Origin: Adiantum capillus-veneris
Taxonomy: Eukaryota > Streptophyta > Polypodiopsida > Polypodiales > Pteridaceae
Assembly (NCBI GenBank): GCA_014529385.2
Contig: CM043966.1
Span: forward strand, 85,652,087-85,716,086
Length of the DNA: 64,000 bases
Direction of reading: 5' to 3'
Part shown: in pieces, positions 1 through 10,793 of the stretch
How the letters are laid out: each line of letters begins with the position of its first letter
Position numbering within the stretch: position 1 is the stretch's first letter
Made by a program: the position numbers and the translations under genes
The notes under the pieces: model-generated
Told to the model about the DNA's origin: nothing
Databases searched by the model: none
The model's input: the letters and a program-made list of their open reading frames with translations, nothing else

Positions 1-144
1 GTTGCTAGGCGTTACTTGGTAAAGTTCAGAAACTATCCACCAATCGATGCGAAGTGGATGGAAGAAGGTGCACTTGCAGAGTCACCAACTGTGTTATCAC
101 TTTACCTGGAAGCCTTCGGTTTGCAACCTACCTTGACCCCTTGA
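1..144 (+). pseudogene. Ty3/gypsy family-A integrase C-terminus (chromodomain-like), partial
   Basis: This is the last 47 codons of a gypsy polyprotein, cut by the window start and ending in TGA at 142-144. The frame encodes the end of a chromodomain-like fold, with YLVKFRNYPP followed by DAKWMEEG. It is nearly identical to the polyprotein end at 42194-42330 and to the minus-strand copy at 30070-30264. In chromoviral gypsy elements this domain follows the integrase and is thought to steer insertion into chromatin. The usual KWKGY...TWE pattern is altered here to KFRNY...KWM. The family assignment is firm; activity cannot be judged because most of the gene lies outside the window. Confidence 0.85.
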
Positions 145-717
145 GTTTCAAAGCTAAATGGATTGTCAGTGTGACAATGGCTTCTGAAACAAATGATGTA
201 CATGGTATTTAAAGTGAGCTCAAATCAAATACCTGTTACATGAATGTTAGAGCTGTACAGATTGTCAGTTTGGCAATTGCTCTTATGGAATGTCCAAAAG
301 TTTGGTTAGTGCTATAGAAGTGAGTATTTCTTGTCAATTTGTCAAGGATACAGTGATTGCTTCTATTAAAGAGTACATGTGTAACTGCATTCTTAAACTG
401 TCGGTTTGGGTATGCTCGAAAGTGTTACGGGATCCAACGTGTACTATAAGACAATGGCAACATGTGCAGCTACCATTTTGTCATTGGAACGTTAGTGACT
501 CAAAGCAATGGCAGAGTGCGAAGCTACCACTATGTCATTGGGACAGGGTTCACACGCAAGCAATACATGAGTCGACGAGGTGTTGAATACACCAGGGTTG
601 ACAATGAGCATGTATGTGTCGTATATGTGTTGACAGGTGTTGAATACATCAGTGTTGACAGTAAGCATGTACGACATAGATGCAAACGAGGACGTTTGAG
701 ATTTCAAGAGGGGAGTA
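145..717 (+). other. Family-A gypsy 3' internal tail with short direct repeats and polypurine tract
   Basis: This non-coding tail lies between the polyprotein stop and the 3' LTR. It recurs on the minus strand at 29511-30063 and, shortened, on the plus strand at 42368-42590. It holds two pairs of imperfect direct repeats of about 57-60 bp, around 450-540 and 580-670. It ends in the polypurine tract AAGAGGGGAG at 706-715, the plus-strand primer used in reverse transcription, followed directly by the LTR. Short open frames here are not conserved as proteins in the other copies. Confidence 0.75.
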
Positions 718-2193
718 TGTCACCAGCGTGTGACTACTATCTATCCTTTTTGTTGATTTCTTTCTTATTATCTATTTACTTTCACTTTTTGGAAACACCC
801 TCGGGAAATCTAACTGCCCTGCATTGCATAGCTAGTGTGGAACTATCCAGAGGGAGTCCAGGCCTGAGGGCAAGAGAGCACTAAGGTTGGACAAGGACTA
901 TGGTTAGCCAAGTGGGGTCATTGACTAGCCAAAGTGGAATCCTTTGCTACAGAGGCTACATTTCAGTTCTGGATGTGGCCGCAGTGTACAAAGAGGGTCG
1001 GATGACCTAGAAAGATACAATGGCAGCATCTCCTAAAATTTAGGGAACTGCTATTTTGGGACCTGAAAATGTCTTCGCGTCATTACGTACAGTTTGACAT
1101 GGGGATCATTTTGCTACTCTGTGGCCAAGTCAACAGAGGCTGCAGGTGAGATATTTTTAGACCCGAGGGTTTAAAGCGGGAAAATGCACAAATGAGTGAC
1201 ACTTGGCACTCTGAGGCCAGTTTACTACTTATAGAGAAGGCAAAAACGTGATTTATAGCTGGGAGGCTCATTTTGCAAGTCTTTGTCACAAGTTAAGAGC
1301 TATGGAGTGCTTGCTTTCCCTCTTATGCACAGTGCGGTGCCAGGAGTGATGCCCTGCACGCTACGCACTGCCCTCTCTCTCCCCTTTGGCAGTATGTTAT
1401 GCCCCTCTAGTGGGCTCTTCATTTGACCAATGTACAGTTGTGTGGGTTCATGCGCGATTGCCGAGGCAAGAGCCTCTTGCACAGGTATTGGATTAGCTAG
1501 CGGCTAATCCCCCCGCAGGTACAGGTGAATTCGGAGAGGTTTCACGCCAGAAATCTCGTCCGATTCAAAGGGCAAGTAGCCCTACAGGTGCGGGAGCTCG
1601 AGGACTTGCTAAGGATGCGACCGGCACGCGAAACGGAGCCCGAAACAGTAAATTACAGCCTGCTGTGTATTTTTGCAGGTTTAGGGTTTTGGCCCTAAAC
1701 GGACCCTAATACCCCCAGGAGGTTCGGGGACACAAGGGGACCGCTGTACAAGTGATCTGGCGCATTTTCAGGGCTGAAAACAGAGAATTCAGCGTGCTGC
1801 AGATTCTCGCCAGGTTTTGCAAAGTGCCCGTATGCGTCGGGAAAGTCGATCAATGCGTGGGAATACTGATTGTGAAGGGTTCTAGTACAGTTATGCTGCC
1901 GAAATCGAGCTGGAAGAGTGGAAATTCAGCCGAGTTTGTGCGGGGCAGCTTGTAGGAACCACAGCGTTTATACCCTCTTTTGAACAATAAAGAAATACCG
2001 AAAGGGGCGCCTAAGTTAGGGGCCAATCTGGTGTCCGTCTACTCATACAGGTGCAATCTAGCAGCCTGTATCCCTCTCCCCTTTGTTGTGTCTTGAAAGT
2101 ACAGGTAAAATAGACGACTAATAATGGGTGAAAGCTAAATCAAGGTTTAAAGTAAAGTCTACCGCCCTTTTTGGATTGAACAGGCCGGTTTCA
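718..2193 (+). repeat. Family-A gypsy 3' LTR (1476 bp)
   Basis: The LTR begins TGTCACCAGC directly after the polypurine tract and ends GCCGGTTTCA, giving canonical TG...CA ends. The family-A 5' LTR at 57761-59243 has the same ends and nearly the same length. An AATAAA lies just before the block GAAATACCGAAAGGGGCGCC (1992-2011). Parts of the U3 region, about 1085-1260, differ strongly from the inverted LTR pair at 26564-29496, while the flanks are nearly identical, so the U3 region has been exchanged or has diverged. The matching 5' LTR is outside the window. Confidence 0.9.
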
Positions 2194-2345
2194 GGTTCTT
2201 TGGGTTCTTGGTTCCTCTTGGGTTCTTAATGGTTCTTGGGTACTTGGGTACTTGGTTCTTCCCTTGAGTTCGCGAAGCAGAAGAACGCACAGAGATCTGA
2301 TACCAATGTCAGGTGTAGCGGAAATGTTTTACCAAAAATGAGGGT
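2194..2345 (-). mobile_element. Fragment of a family-D-like gypsy element: leader, primer site and LTR end
   Basis: Read on the minus strand, this short piece has an LTR end (2306-2345, ending in CA), a primer-binding site resembling TGGTATCAGAGC (reverse complement at 2293-2304, one mismatch), and a leader with repeated AAGAACC/AAGTACCC motifs. The LTR end and the repeat-rich leader resemble those of element D at 46630-47140. It is cut by the family-A LTR on the left. The assignment rests on short matches only. Confidence 0.5.
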
Positions 2346-2956
2346 TAGATTCCTTCCATAAGGTCATAGCCGACCACAGCATGGTCCATAAGCTCTTGGA
2401 CAGACAGCGTTCCTCTGGCGGCGATGGTAGTCCCAAGACATAGCAATCACACCAGACCTCCAAGGTTATCAGCTCAAGAAGAGACACCTACTGACAGATG
2501 TCGAGAAATTTCAAGTTGTAATCTGCTACGGTTTCCATGGCAAGCATTTTAGGATACCCCATTCTGCCAGAAGTGCACTTCGAAGAAAGGTATCAGAAAC
2601 GATATAACTTTGGGCAAAAAAATTCTTGAAAGCTTGCTAAGTCCTTGGAGCATGCGGCTTGGTAGCTATAGACTTCCACCACTGCATGGCAGTGCATCTG
2701 AGAAAAACAACAGCTCGAAACAAATCTTGGATCCTTCTCTCGCAAGTGATCTTTATGGCTTATGCCCTGTAAGACAAAGCGATGAAGACGGGAGTGCGCC
2801 CGATGCGCGATGAAGTAAGGGTGGGAGTGGCTAATAAGCTTGAGGTCGGAGCACGAAGATTCTTCAAATTCAATTCCAGTAGACTTTGGAAGCACCGGTT
2901 TGCTCTGTCTGCTCTTTGGTGGGACCGGTATGCTTTCCGAAAAGCACACGCCTGAA
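2346..2956 (-). pseudogene. Degenerate LTR-retrotransposon gag remnant
   Basis: On the minus strand, broken reading frames show gag-like patterns. One is an AMQWWKS stretch followed about ten residues later by FKNF, as in the WW...FK core of retrotransposon gag domains. Another is a TVADYNLKF stretch further on. Frameshifts and stops interrupt it throughout. It lies just downstream, in minus-strand order, of a primer site and LTR, which is the expected place for gag. The family is uncertain; it is most likely a Ty3/gypsy relative of families A and B. Confidence 0.45.
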
Positions 2957-2969
2957 GCCCTGATACTAT

Positions 2970-3535
2970 TGTCACGAGACGGGCACCACGTGCCAACGGA
3001 AAAGAATAGAGTGAACAGACTTTTAGCACTTGAAATAACAACTGAACTGAAAAAGAGAGAGCACACGCGACACGGAGTGGCGGGATTCCACCCCAGAGAG
3101 TATTGGCCCCAAACCCTGGCGCCCCTTTCGGTATTACTTTATATTACTTGAACTCAGTACAATACCGGTACTCCACCCTCTGCACCTTCGTACTGAAGCA
3201 TGCCAGAGAATGAGCCCTTGGCTCATATTAAAAGGCCCTTGGCTATAAAAAGCAGTTACATAAAAATCTTTCAAACTCAAAAGCAATTGGCCCAAAAAGC
3301 TAATGTAAAAAGCTACCAGCACAAATTACGCAAATCCGTACAGTGCCACAACAGCACATGCCAACGCAAAACGTGGAAATCCGTACACTGTCACGTTAGC
3401 ACCTATCAACGCGAAATCCGGGCGTCCGTACAGTTGCCACGTCAGCACGTCAGCGTAAAATGCGGGATTTCGTACAGCTCTACCACGTCATCAGTCTTTA
3501 CGCAATTCTTCTTCTGTTGCTTCTGCTTCCTCTAG
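2970..3535 (-). repeat. Minus-strand LTR remnant with family-A/B-type conserved block
   Basis: In minus-strand orientation the LTR ends at 2970 (ending in CA). A one-base spacer and a degenerate tRNA-Met type primer site (reverse complement at 2957-2968) follow. It carries the block shared by families A and B (reverse complement GGCGCCCCTTTCGGTATTAC, 3118-3137) and then GGGGCC. The outer end is ragged; the boundary near 3535 is set by the adjoining tRNA-like repeat. It is older and more diverged than the other LTRs in the window. Confidence 0.55.
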
Positions 3536-3615
3536 ATCTATCCGGTGAGAGTTGACTCAATACTTGTTATTCAAGAGGGAAATGGCATAACCAATCTACC
3601 ACACTTGGGAATGTG
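3530..3615 (-). repeat. Inverted head of the tRNA-like SINE unit
   Basis: This stretch is the reverse complement of the head of the tandem units to its right: the AAGTGTGGTAGATTGG region, then the CCCTCTTGAATAAC region, then a GAGTCAACTCTC T-arm-like segment. It faces the tandem array across a GTGTGGG-rich spacer (3616-3650), so the locus starts with an inverted pair. Confidence 0.6.
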
Positions 3616-3637
3616 TGGGTGTGGGTGTGGGTGTGGG

Positions 3638-4395
3638 CGTGTGAATGAAAAGAGGAAAATGGTATAACCTTTCTATCACCAAGTGTGGTAGATTGGTTAT
3701 GCCATTTCCCTCTTGACTAACGAGTCTCGAGTTCAACTCTCGTCAGATAGATCTTTGAGGTCTCTTGGGATAGTTTCCCACGACGTTAAAAATTCTCTTC
3801 TTCTCGGGGGTGTGTGAGTGTGTTAATAAAAAGAGGAAAATGGTATAACCTTGCTATCACCCAAGTGTGGTAGATTGGTTATGCCATTTCCCTCTTGAAT
3901 AACAAGTCTTGAGTTCAAATCTCGTCGGATAGATCTTTGATTTCTCTTGGGATAGTTTCCCATGACATTAAAAATTCTCTTCTTGGGGGTGTGTGATTGT
4001 GTTAATAAAAAGAGGATAATGTTATAACCTTTCTATCACCAAGAGGATAATGTTATAACCTTTCTATCACCCAAGTGGTGTAGATTGGTTATGCCATTTC
4101 CCGCTTGAATAACAAGTCGGATAGATCTTTGAGGTCTCGTCGGATAGATCTTTGAGGTCTCTTGGGATAGTTTCCCACGACGTTAAAAATTCTCTTCTTC
4201 TTGGGTGGGTGTGTGATGTGTTAATAAAAAGAGGAAAATGGTATAACCTTTCTATCACCCAAGTGTGGTAGATTGGTTATGCCATCTCCCTCTTGAATAA
4301 CGAGTCTTGAGTTCAACTCTCGTCGGATAGATCTTTGAGGTCTCTTGGGATAGTTTCCCACGACGTTAAAAATTCTCTTCTTCTTCTCTTCTAGG
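3638..4395 (+). repeat. Tandem array of a tRNA-derived SINE-like unit (about four copies, 180-210 bp)
   Basis: Units with AAGTG(T)GGTAGATTGGTTA start near 3681, 3863, 4073 and 4261. Each has a D-arm-like GTGGTAGATTGGTTA (resembling a pol III A box). About 40 bases later comes a T-arm-like GAGTTCAACTCTC (resembling a B box). A unique body follows, and then a GTTAAAAATTCTCTTCTTC tail with a GTGTGTG stretch. The spacing and arms look like a tRNA head of a SINE. A dispersed partial copy exists at 13829-13910. Copy 3 has an extra internal duplication. A functional tRNA gene is unlikely because the acceptor stem is not evident. Confidence 0.65.
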
Positions 4396-4879
4396 GTTTA
4401 GGCCCCTCGGCTGGGATCTGCAGGTTGGCTCCGTTCGGCAGTGGCTTGACACGTCAGCAGTTTGTGACAGCTCCTGCTTCAGCCTCAGCACTTACTTCAG
4501 GGAGGCCTCCAGACCCCATAAATGCTACGTTAAGGAGCCTCCAATTCCTTCAAAGTAACATTCTTTGTTGTTATGGTCTGCGAGGATGGCGTGTCGATTC
4601 ACCAGAGGTTTCGATAATCTTTGAGCAAGTGTTCAATGTTGTATAAGTGAAGTTTGTTCTACTCTGTGTGCCCCTTATGTAACAACGCTGCAGTGAAGAG
4701 ATAAATTGATTCTAGAGTAAGTTGAAGGTGCTTTTCAGATTCATTGCTGAGCCATGCTGATAGACTTGTGTCCTTTGTCAATATCGTAATCCAAGTCTGG
4801 CTTGACCATAGCTAGGTTTCAGTTTGATTTACTGTTTTTATAAACATAAAGTCTTTGTTTTCGGGGTTTTGAATTGCAG
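4396..4879. other. No recognisable gene; presumed intron or flank upstream of the WD40 exons
   Basis: There is a 73-codon open frame at 4425-4646, but it has no recognisable domain and no splice-compatible link to the WD40 gene. The expected first WD repeat and N-terminal anchor of the family are not seen here in any frame. The stretch ends with a TTTTCGGGGTTTTGAATTGCAG-like acceptor at 4879. Confidence 0.5.
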
Positions 4880-7800
4880 GTTCTTACACTTGAATTTACC
4901 TAGTGGCAATACTCCTACGGCGGTTGCATTTGGAGAAGGTGCATCTCAACTTGTCATTGCAACAGAAAACATATCTGGAGCCTCACTGTTCATGTACGCT
5001 GCTGCTGGAGGAAAGGCAGCAGCTGATGCAAAGGGACAAGGCAAGCTTCCACCTCCTGATATTAAATGGGAGAAACATCAAGTGCATGACCGCAAAAACA
5101 TTATCAGTCTTGCGGCTGCCTCTGCAAGCTATGGTAGTGGTGATGGAAGCATCGTAATTGCTTCCTGCTCTGAAGGTAATGAATCCACGTGCCCTCTCTA
5201 TGCTAATCTTAGGGATTAACTGAAAAAGTATTACAATCCCTGTAGTAAGCCTTCTTCCTTCGGTAGTAGTGGATGCGAGTAGAGAATATCTGCTGATGAT
5301 TGCATTCATGCATAATGCAATTTTGATCACAGGTAGCTCTAAAAATGAACAGTGGCAATTTTACTGGCATTTGTAATTTAGAATACATCTTACTAGTTTA
5401 CAAGTTACATATTAAATGTATGCACTTTCTTGCAGGTACGGACATAAAACTCTGGCTAGCAGCAGATGGGAAGTGTGTTGGAACAGCTGATACGAACCAG
5501 CTGAAGAACAATATGGCGACACTCTCTCCAGATGGGCGTTTTCTTGCTGCAGCTGCTTTCACTGCTGATGTCAAAGTATCACTTCTTTGTGAGCTATCTC
5601 GGTTGGATTTTTTTTGCTTCTTTTTCAAAATTTAACATCATCCGGTTGCCTTGAACTTGATGACCAGATCTGGGAGCTGGTTTATGGGAAAGATGGATCT
5701 ATACGTGAGGTTCGCAAGGTCATGCAGCTTAAAGGGCACAAGGTATTTCTTTTCCTGTTATGAATGTTTTTAAATGGCCCTTTTGTCAGCATATCAAGGA
5801 GACGAACTCCTTGAAACACTATGATGTGGTGATGTCTTAAGCAGGGCATGTTCTAAGAACTCTGTCGCCCCCCCTTCACCCAGTCAGTCTTGAGTGGTGC
5901 TAATCTGCTAGAGATTCTGGCAACAGCCTGCAATCACATGTTACTTTGGCTAGATTCTTCCTCTCTTCCCTTATCATGAGCAGGTCTATAACAGGTGTGT
6001 TTGTAAGGCAAAGTCAAATTGAATGTCCAGACAAAGCCATGCACTGAGTGCTGCAGGCTGGTACATTCCTGAAGGTTGAGCTTCTCTTTAGACATTTTCA
6101 GGCGGCTATTTTTTTATTTTCTATTTTTGTGTTGGGGCTGGAGCAAGAAGGAGAAGAGAAGAAGAGGAAAAAGAAAAGGGGGCATTTACATTGATATTGC
6201 CGAAAGGTTGAAGGCCTATCAGACTAAATAATAACCACAGCCTGTCAGGTGAGTGGTGTTCGCTTAGTTAGTGGTAGTGAATTACTGCAAAAAATTGTGT
6301 TTTCACGGACCAAGTTTTGGGAACCTAGAAAATACTTGTGCTTGTTTGTGAACTCTCCCATTTTGTTACCGGAGCAGAGCATCAGCCTTCTTGGTAAATG
6401 CGGCAGGTGAATGCAATTTGTCTAATCAAGCATTATAAAGGGCTTGAGAGTAGCCTCAGTAATTAGTGGGTGCAGTGGACATTTGAGCATATGCAGGGTT
6501 AGCGGGAAAACAAGAAAATTGTGTTGTGCAGTCTTTGCCTGGCCGCGGGGGTGGTGGGGGGTTGTCCTTTAGAAAAAGGAGTTGTCTGGGCTCTCAAAAT
6601 TTAAGACATCGTTGGTCCTTAAGGCTCACTACGTAACCAAAGAGCCAATGACCTCTCTGAATGTACGATGGTCCCCACTTTTTCCTTAGTACTTGGGGAA
6701 ACTACGTCTATGTGCTCATCTTTCCTTCACTCCAAAAGGGCTGCTTTGCAAAGAGGTGTTAAACTCACTGGCTCTGTGTGCGATGCCACTCTTGAGAGTC
6801 TAGGTAAGTGTAGGAAAGCCTAGGGACGTGCCGGTATAAGATCTCTCGGGCTTTCCTTGACTAGCTGTATAATATTCTAGGCCCTCCCTGGAACCATCTA
6901 GGTATATATATAGAATTTGTGTGTGTGTGTGTGTGTGTTTTTTTTGGGGGGGGGGGATTTGCACTGCAGCCTTTTAAATGGCATTATGATGTGTGGTTAC
7001 TCTTATCTGTTGTCATAGGAAGAGAGCCATACTAGCTATGTTCTGGAGGCAGTTGTTAACTATCATAACTGGTCAATTTTTTTTAATGACTGTATAGAGA
7101 GGCTTGCAGCTTTGATTTTGAAATTTAGGCTTGGCTAACTATTCAACATTGTAACTGAGAAAACTATTACTTAATTGACAGAGTGCTGTTACTTGGCTAA
7201 ATTTCACATGGGATTCTTCTGGAGTCATCACTGCATCAAAGGATGGCACAATAAGAGTTTGGAATATAAATGGTATGATTTTCTTTGTAGCTTTAAACCG
7301 TATGTGCATCCTCTTTGGAACGTCTGGATGTTTCATTTATATCCTCGTTATGTCATTTAGTTTGGTAGGTAGCATGCTTTTATCAGTATGTGGCGGTGGA
7401 CAGCATGGGTCACTGATGTGGGTCTTCCCACCTCCCTTTGTATGATATGGTCCTCTGAACTCATTGTTGTATCTCACTGTTGGAGTATAAGGGAGTCGCA
7501 TAGTATACTCCCTTGTTGGTTGTTTTATTAGCTAATGGAAGGAAAATGTTAACATGAGCAAAGTCTGAAGTAGTCACTTTTCTGGGAAGGGTTGCTAGGC
7601 TTCATGAGCTGTCCTGTGAAACACGTTTAACGGAGTTTTCGATTTGTTGCACATTGATGAAGTGTTTCAACTCAACCTACCATGGGTAGTTTTTTCTAAT
7701 TGGAGTTTTTTATGGAAAAAACCAGCTTAATGTATTATGGTAAACTGCCTGCTTTTTGGCTTTCTAAAACAAGCCTTAGTGAAAGAGTGCTTTCATTTAA

Positions 7801-8487
7801 GAGCCTCATGTGGGTGAATTTCATTAGATTGTTGTTGAATGTCTGAGTGACCCTTCACCTAAACCCTTTTGTTTTCAGGACTCTTACTTGTAACTCTTTC
7901 CCTGCTTTATTGCAGTCAGATATCACCTAGATGAGGACCCCAAGTGTTTAAAAGTGCTCACCATACCATTGCAAAATTCGAAGGGAGTTGCTCTGCATTA
8001 TGATAGGCTTGCCGTTTCTCCTGATAACAAGACTCTAGCAGTGACACATGGCTCAATTCTGCAATGGCTTGATCTGGATTCAGGCGAAGTGAATGAATCA
8101 ATTGACAATGCACATGACGGTGAGCTGAAATTTATAATGCATTGTTAGAAGTTTAGATGTATTTTAGAATACGCATGCATGTTTCATGCGTTTGTTGCAT
8201 CGCATTCAATCGGTGATAATAGCAACTATTGATTAGTGTGCACTTTATGAGCTATGTTTTTAAATGCTATATCTGCAATTCAAATGTAGGCTTTATCACT
8301 GGCATTGCGTGGTCACCACAACCACTTCCTACAGGTAAGGCAGGTGCCACGGTTCATTACGCTTCCTTTTCATACTGCAACTGACTCTAACATTGGGCGC
8401 ATGAATGTGGCAGAAAAAGGGCGGACCATCATTCTTGCAACTGCAGGTGTAGATAAAAAGATCAAGCTTTGGTTCCCTCCTTGTTGA
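4880..8487 (+). CDS. Transducin beta-like 2 (TBL2)-type WD40 protein, seven 3' exons
   Basis: Exons are 4880-5175, 5436-5575, 5668-5742, 7182-7272, 7916-8119, 8290-8334 and 8414-8487. All introns are GT-AG and the frame stays open for 925 nt to TGA at 8485-8487. The first base completes a codon begun in an unseen upstream exon. The product resembles plant homologues of transducin beta-like 2, a WD40 scaffold that in animals is an ER-membrane protein. Visible WD signatures are DIKLWLAADGK, DGTIRVWNIN and DKKIKLWFPP, with NLPSGNTPTAVAFGEG and WEKHQVHDRKNI between blades. The last intron is only 79 bp; the third is 1.44 kb. The N-terminus and first WD repeat are missing from the window, either upstream or lost. 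Nothing inside the seen exons is broken. Function in plants is not established. Confidence 0.85.
5743..7181 (+). other. Large intron of the WD40 gene
   Basis: The donor is AAG|GTATTT at 5742/5743 and the acceptor is TTGACAG|AGT at 7181/7182. The 1439-bp intron includes a (GT)n tract and homopolymer G and T runs at 6918-6958. I see no transposon ends or open coding frame in it. Confidence 0.75.
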
Positions 8488-8984
8488 AGTTTTATGTTGA
8501 AATCTTTAAAGAGAGCAACCATCCAACAGAGCTATATAGTGGAAGAGACCAGTTTTTAGGACTGGTAATCACACAAGGGAGTCTCAATCCAAATGTGCGA
8601 TTGTGAGACCATGCCAAGTTGCTGCTATTCAAAATTTTCAGCTTTGGCATCAAGAAAAGGAAGCATCCAGGCCATCGGCACATTGCGCATCTTCCACAAG
8701 GATGATCAGACCAAGGAACCACAGGTGGAGGTGCTTAACAAGAAAGCCAGTGTGCCTTGCTACAAAGAAAGGAAGTTCCTTCGTCTTTAGATTTCCAACA
8801 AATTTTGTGCAGATCTATATATGCATCCTCAATTGCAACTAGGGGGGCTGTTGTTGACAATTTTTGTATAGCATGTCAAGTTTCCATTAATTGTGTCAGA
8901 GAAGTGAACTTCACTTCAATATGACTGATTATCTTTTTTGATGTTTTTTTGTTTCTTTTTTTTTTTGGGGGGGGGGGGGGGAGA
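8488..8984 (+). other. 3' flank / probable 3' UTR of the WD40 gene
   Basis: No domain was recognised in this stretch. A 65-codon open frame at 8593-8790 has no known match and is probably incidental. The stretch ends in a T11-G15 homopolymer junction, which is the tail side of the LINE inserted next to it on the minus strand. Confidence 0.5.
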
Positions 8985-9445
8985 TGAAATGAAATGTTAT
9001 ATTAAACGTCTTCAAGAGGCCAAAATGACCTATGAGACCAAACTGATACAATCTTGGTGGATCTAATACAATGTCTGGGTACAAAAGTACAATGAAGTAA
9101 AGTGAAAACTAAATCTTAACTGCTAGGTGTGAACTAAGCAGCTAGGTGCGGTGAAAGTAGTGACTGGGGGACTAATACAATTCAATGTGGGTGTGCGTGT
9201 GGGAATATAATGGGTGAGCTGATACAAGGTGAGTACTATGTACAATCCTCAAAAGAGTTAAATCACATGAGATCCATCGTCGGTCGTTGGCGGATCTCAT
9301 CAATCTCCTCCATGGTAAGTAGTCTGATAGGGCGTTGTGCATGTCGGGCCAAAGTGCTCCAAATCCTCTGATGTAGTTTCCATTGATGTTGTGTAGTCCT
9401 TCGCAGTCATGGGCGTCTGGATCTCCCTAGTTCGGTTGCTCGATC
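8985..9445 (-). other. 3' UTR of the LINE
   Basis: This is non-coding sequence downstream of the LINE ORF2 end. The last ~110 bp are alignable to the 3' ends at 56,540-56,650 and 57,020-57,130, which are on the opposite strand. This defines the shared 3' end of the family. Confidence 0.65.
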
Positions 9446-10034
9446 GATCAACGTGCCTCTGGTGTGAGGAGAATGTGAGCTCTGCTCCTTCGACTGCCTA
9501 GTGTCTGCTCTAAAGAAGTCTCTGATCCGACTCTCATTAGGCTCTCTCCGTGTCTGCGGAGCTCCAACAAAAACAGACCCAGACATCTCTGGTCCTCATA
9601 CCCCATGACTCTAGAGAGTGGTCCAAAGCCCTCTTTGAATAGGCAATGAAAGCAGCCTCGTAACTCATAGCAAATTGGGCAATGGCTTGTGTAGTGCAAC
9701 TCTATCTCAGGCTCCATGTGACATAGGGGACATGTCCTAGCCTTTGCTGGTACTCCGGTGTATCTACCAGTCTCGATCTAAAGCTGATGTGAAGATGTGC
9801 GTATCTGGCAATAGCACATCGTATCCCATGAGATAAGTGGGTGTCCATGTATCTGGGCTTCGTCACAAAACCATCCTCAATAAGTTGGAGAAGATGCTCT
9901 CTATAGAAATCCATGTTTGTGTCCAACTCCTGTGCCGGCTGTATCCAAGTCCTCCTAGTATCTATCTGAGTCTGTGCTTCGAGGATGAGCTTGGTGATCG
10001 CGGATTGTGTAAGAGTCAGAGAGGGTGCATTCAA
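9446..10034 (-). pseudogene. LINE ORF2 C-terminal region with zinc finger
   Basis: Two overlapping frames (9702-10034 and 9448-9717) together give a helical region and then a CPLCHMEPE...HYTSHCPIC stretch. That is a C-x2-C-x(n)-H-x4-HC-like zinc finger, as found at the C-terminus of plant L1 ORF2 proteins. The switch of frame near 9,710-9,730 shows an indel. Confidence 0.65.
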
Positions 10035-10279
10035 AAGGGGGGCAATCTATCCATGCGGAACTGATGTACCTAAAATCATGATGTCATCTCCTCACAGCAG
10101 CATGTTGTATCTCCTTTCATAGCTAACTGTCGAGGGGACTCAATTGCTAGACATGCATATCTGTCTCTGGGGAGGTCCCACAACGGTGTATAAAGGAGAC
10201 TTGATTTGGTAAGCAATGTCATGTGGTACTGAAGCCTTGGCTCTAATAAGCCGCTAGATGCTTCTTCATGTCTCTCCAT

Positions 10280-10755
10280 CCATTAGTGCGACCCAACCTT
10301 CCGTGATGGTCCAATGAAGGCCCCCATATCTGAACTCCATAGAGCAATGCAGAAGCCACCAAAGTCTTAAAAAGCTAGAGTGTTGTCCGAGGCCCCTGAA
10401 ATTGAATTCTTCTCCAATCCACCCAATGCTACATGTGCTCTGGTCAGTCTTGTGTCTGTTGCTCTCCTCAACGAAAATGATGGTCCAGTAAAGACCACCC
10501 CAAGATAAGTGTAAGCATGTGTATACTCCATTGTCTCATGGTTGTATGTGAATGCGGGTGCTGATCCACTGTGGGGTGGCTAAACACCATAACCTTGGTT
10601 TTGCCAAGGTTGACAGACAAACCATTGTCGTAGGCAAACCTATGCAAAGCATCCAAGTGATGTTGCATCCCCTCCACAAAGTTGGAGGTCAACACAATAT
10701 CATCAACATATAACAATAGTGGAATTCATGTCCCTGCTAGTTGTGAACCTCTATC

Positions 10756-10793
<38 letters not shown>

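Noticed and set aside
3681-4330. Possible tRNA genes in the 180-bp repeats
   Set aside because: Arms resembling A and B boxes are present, but I cannot see an acceptor stem or a clear anticodon, and the unit continues into a SINE-like body. Treated as tRNA-derived repeats.
4425-4646. 73-codon open frame as the first exon of the WD40 gene
   Set aside because: It has no WD signature and no donor site that would join it in frame to 4880, so there is no support for it.
8593-8790. 65-codon frame after the WD40 stop as a second gene
   Set aside because: No domain, no conserved context; it is more likely 3' UTR.
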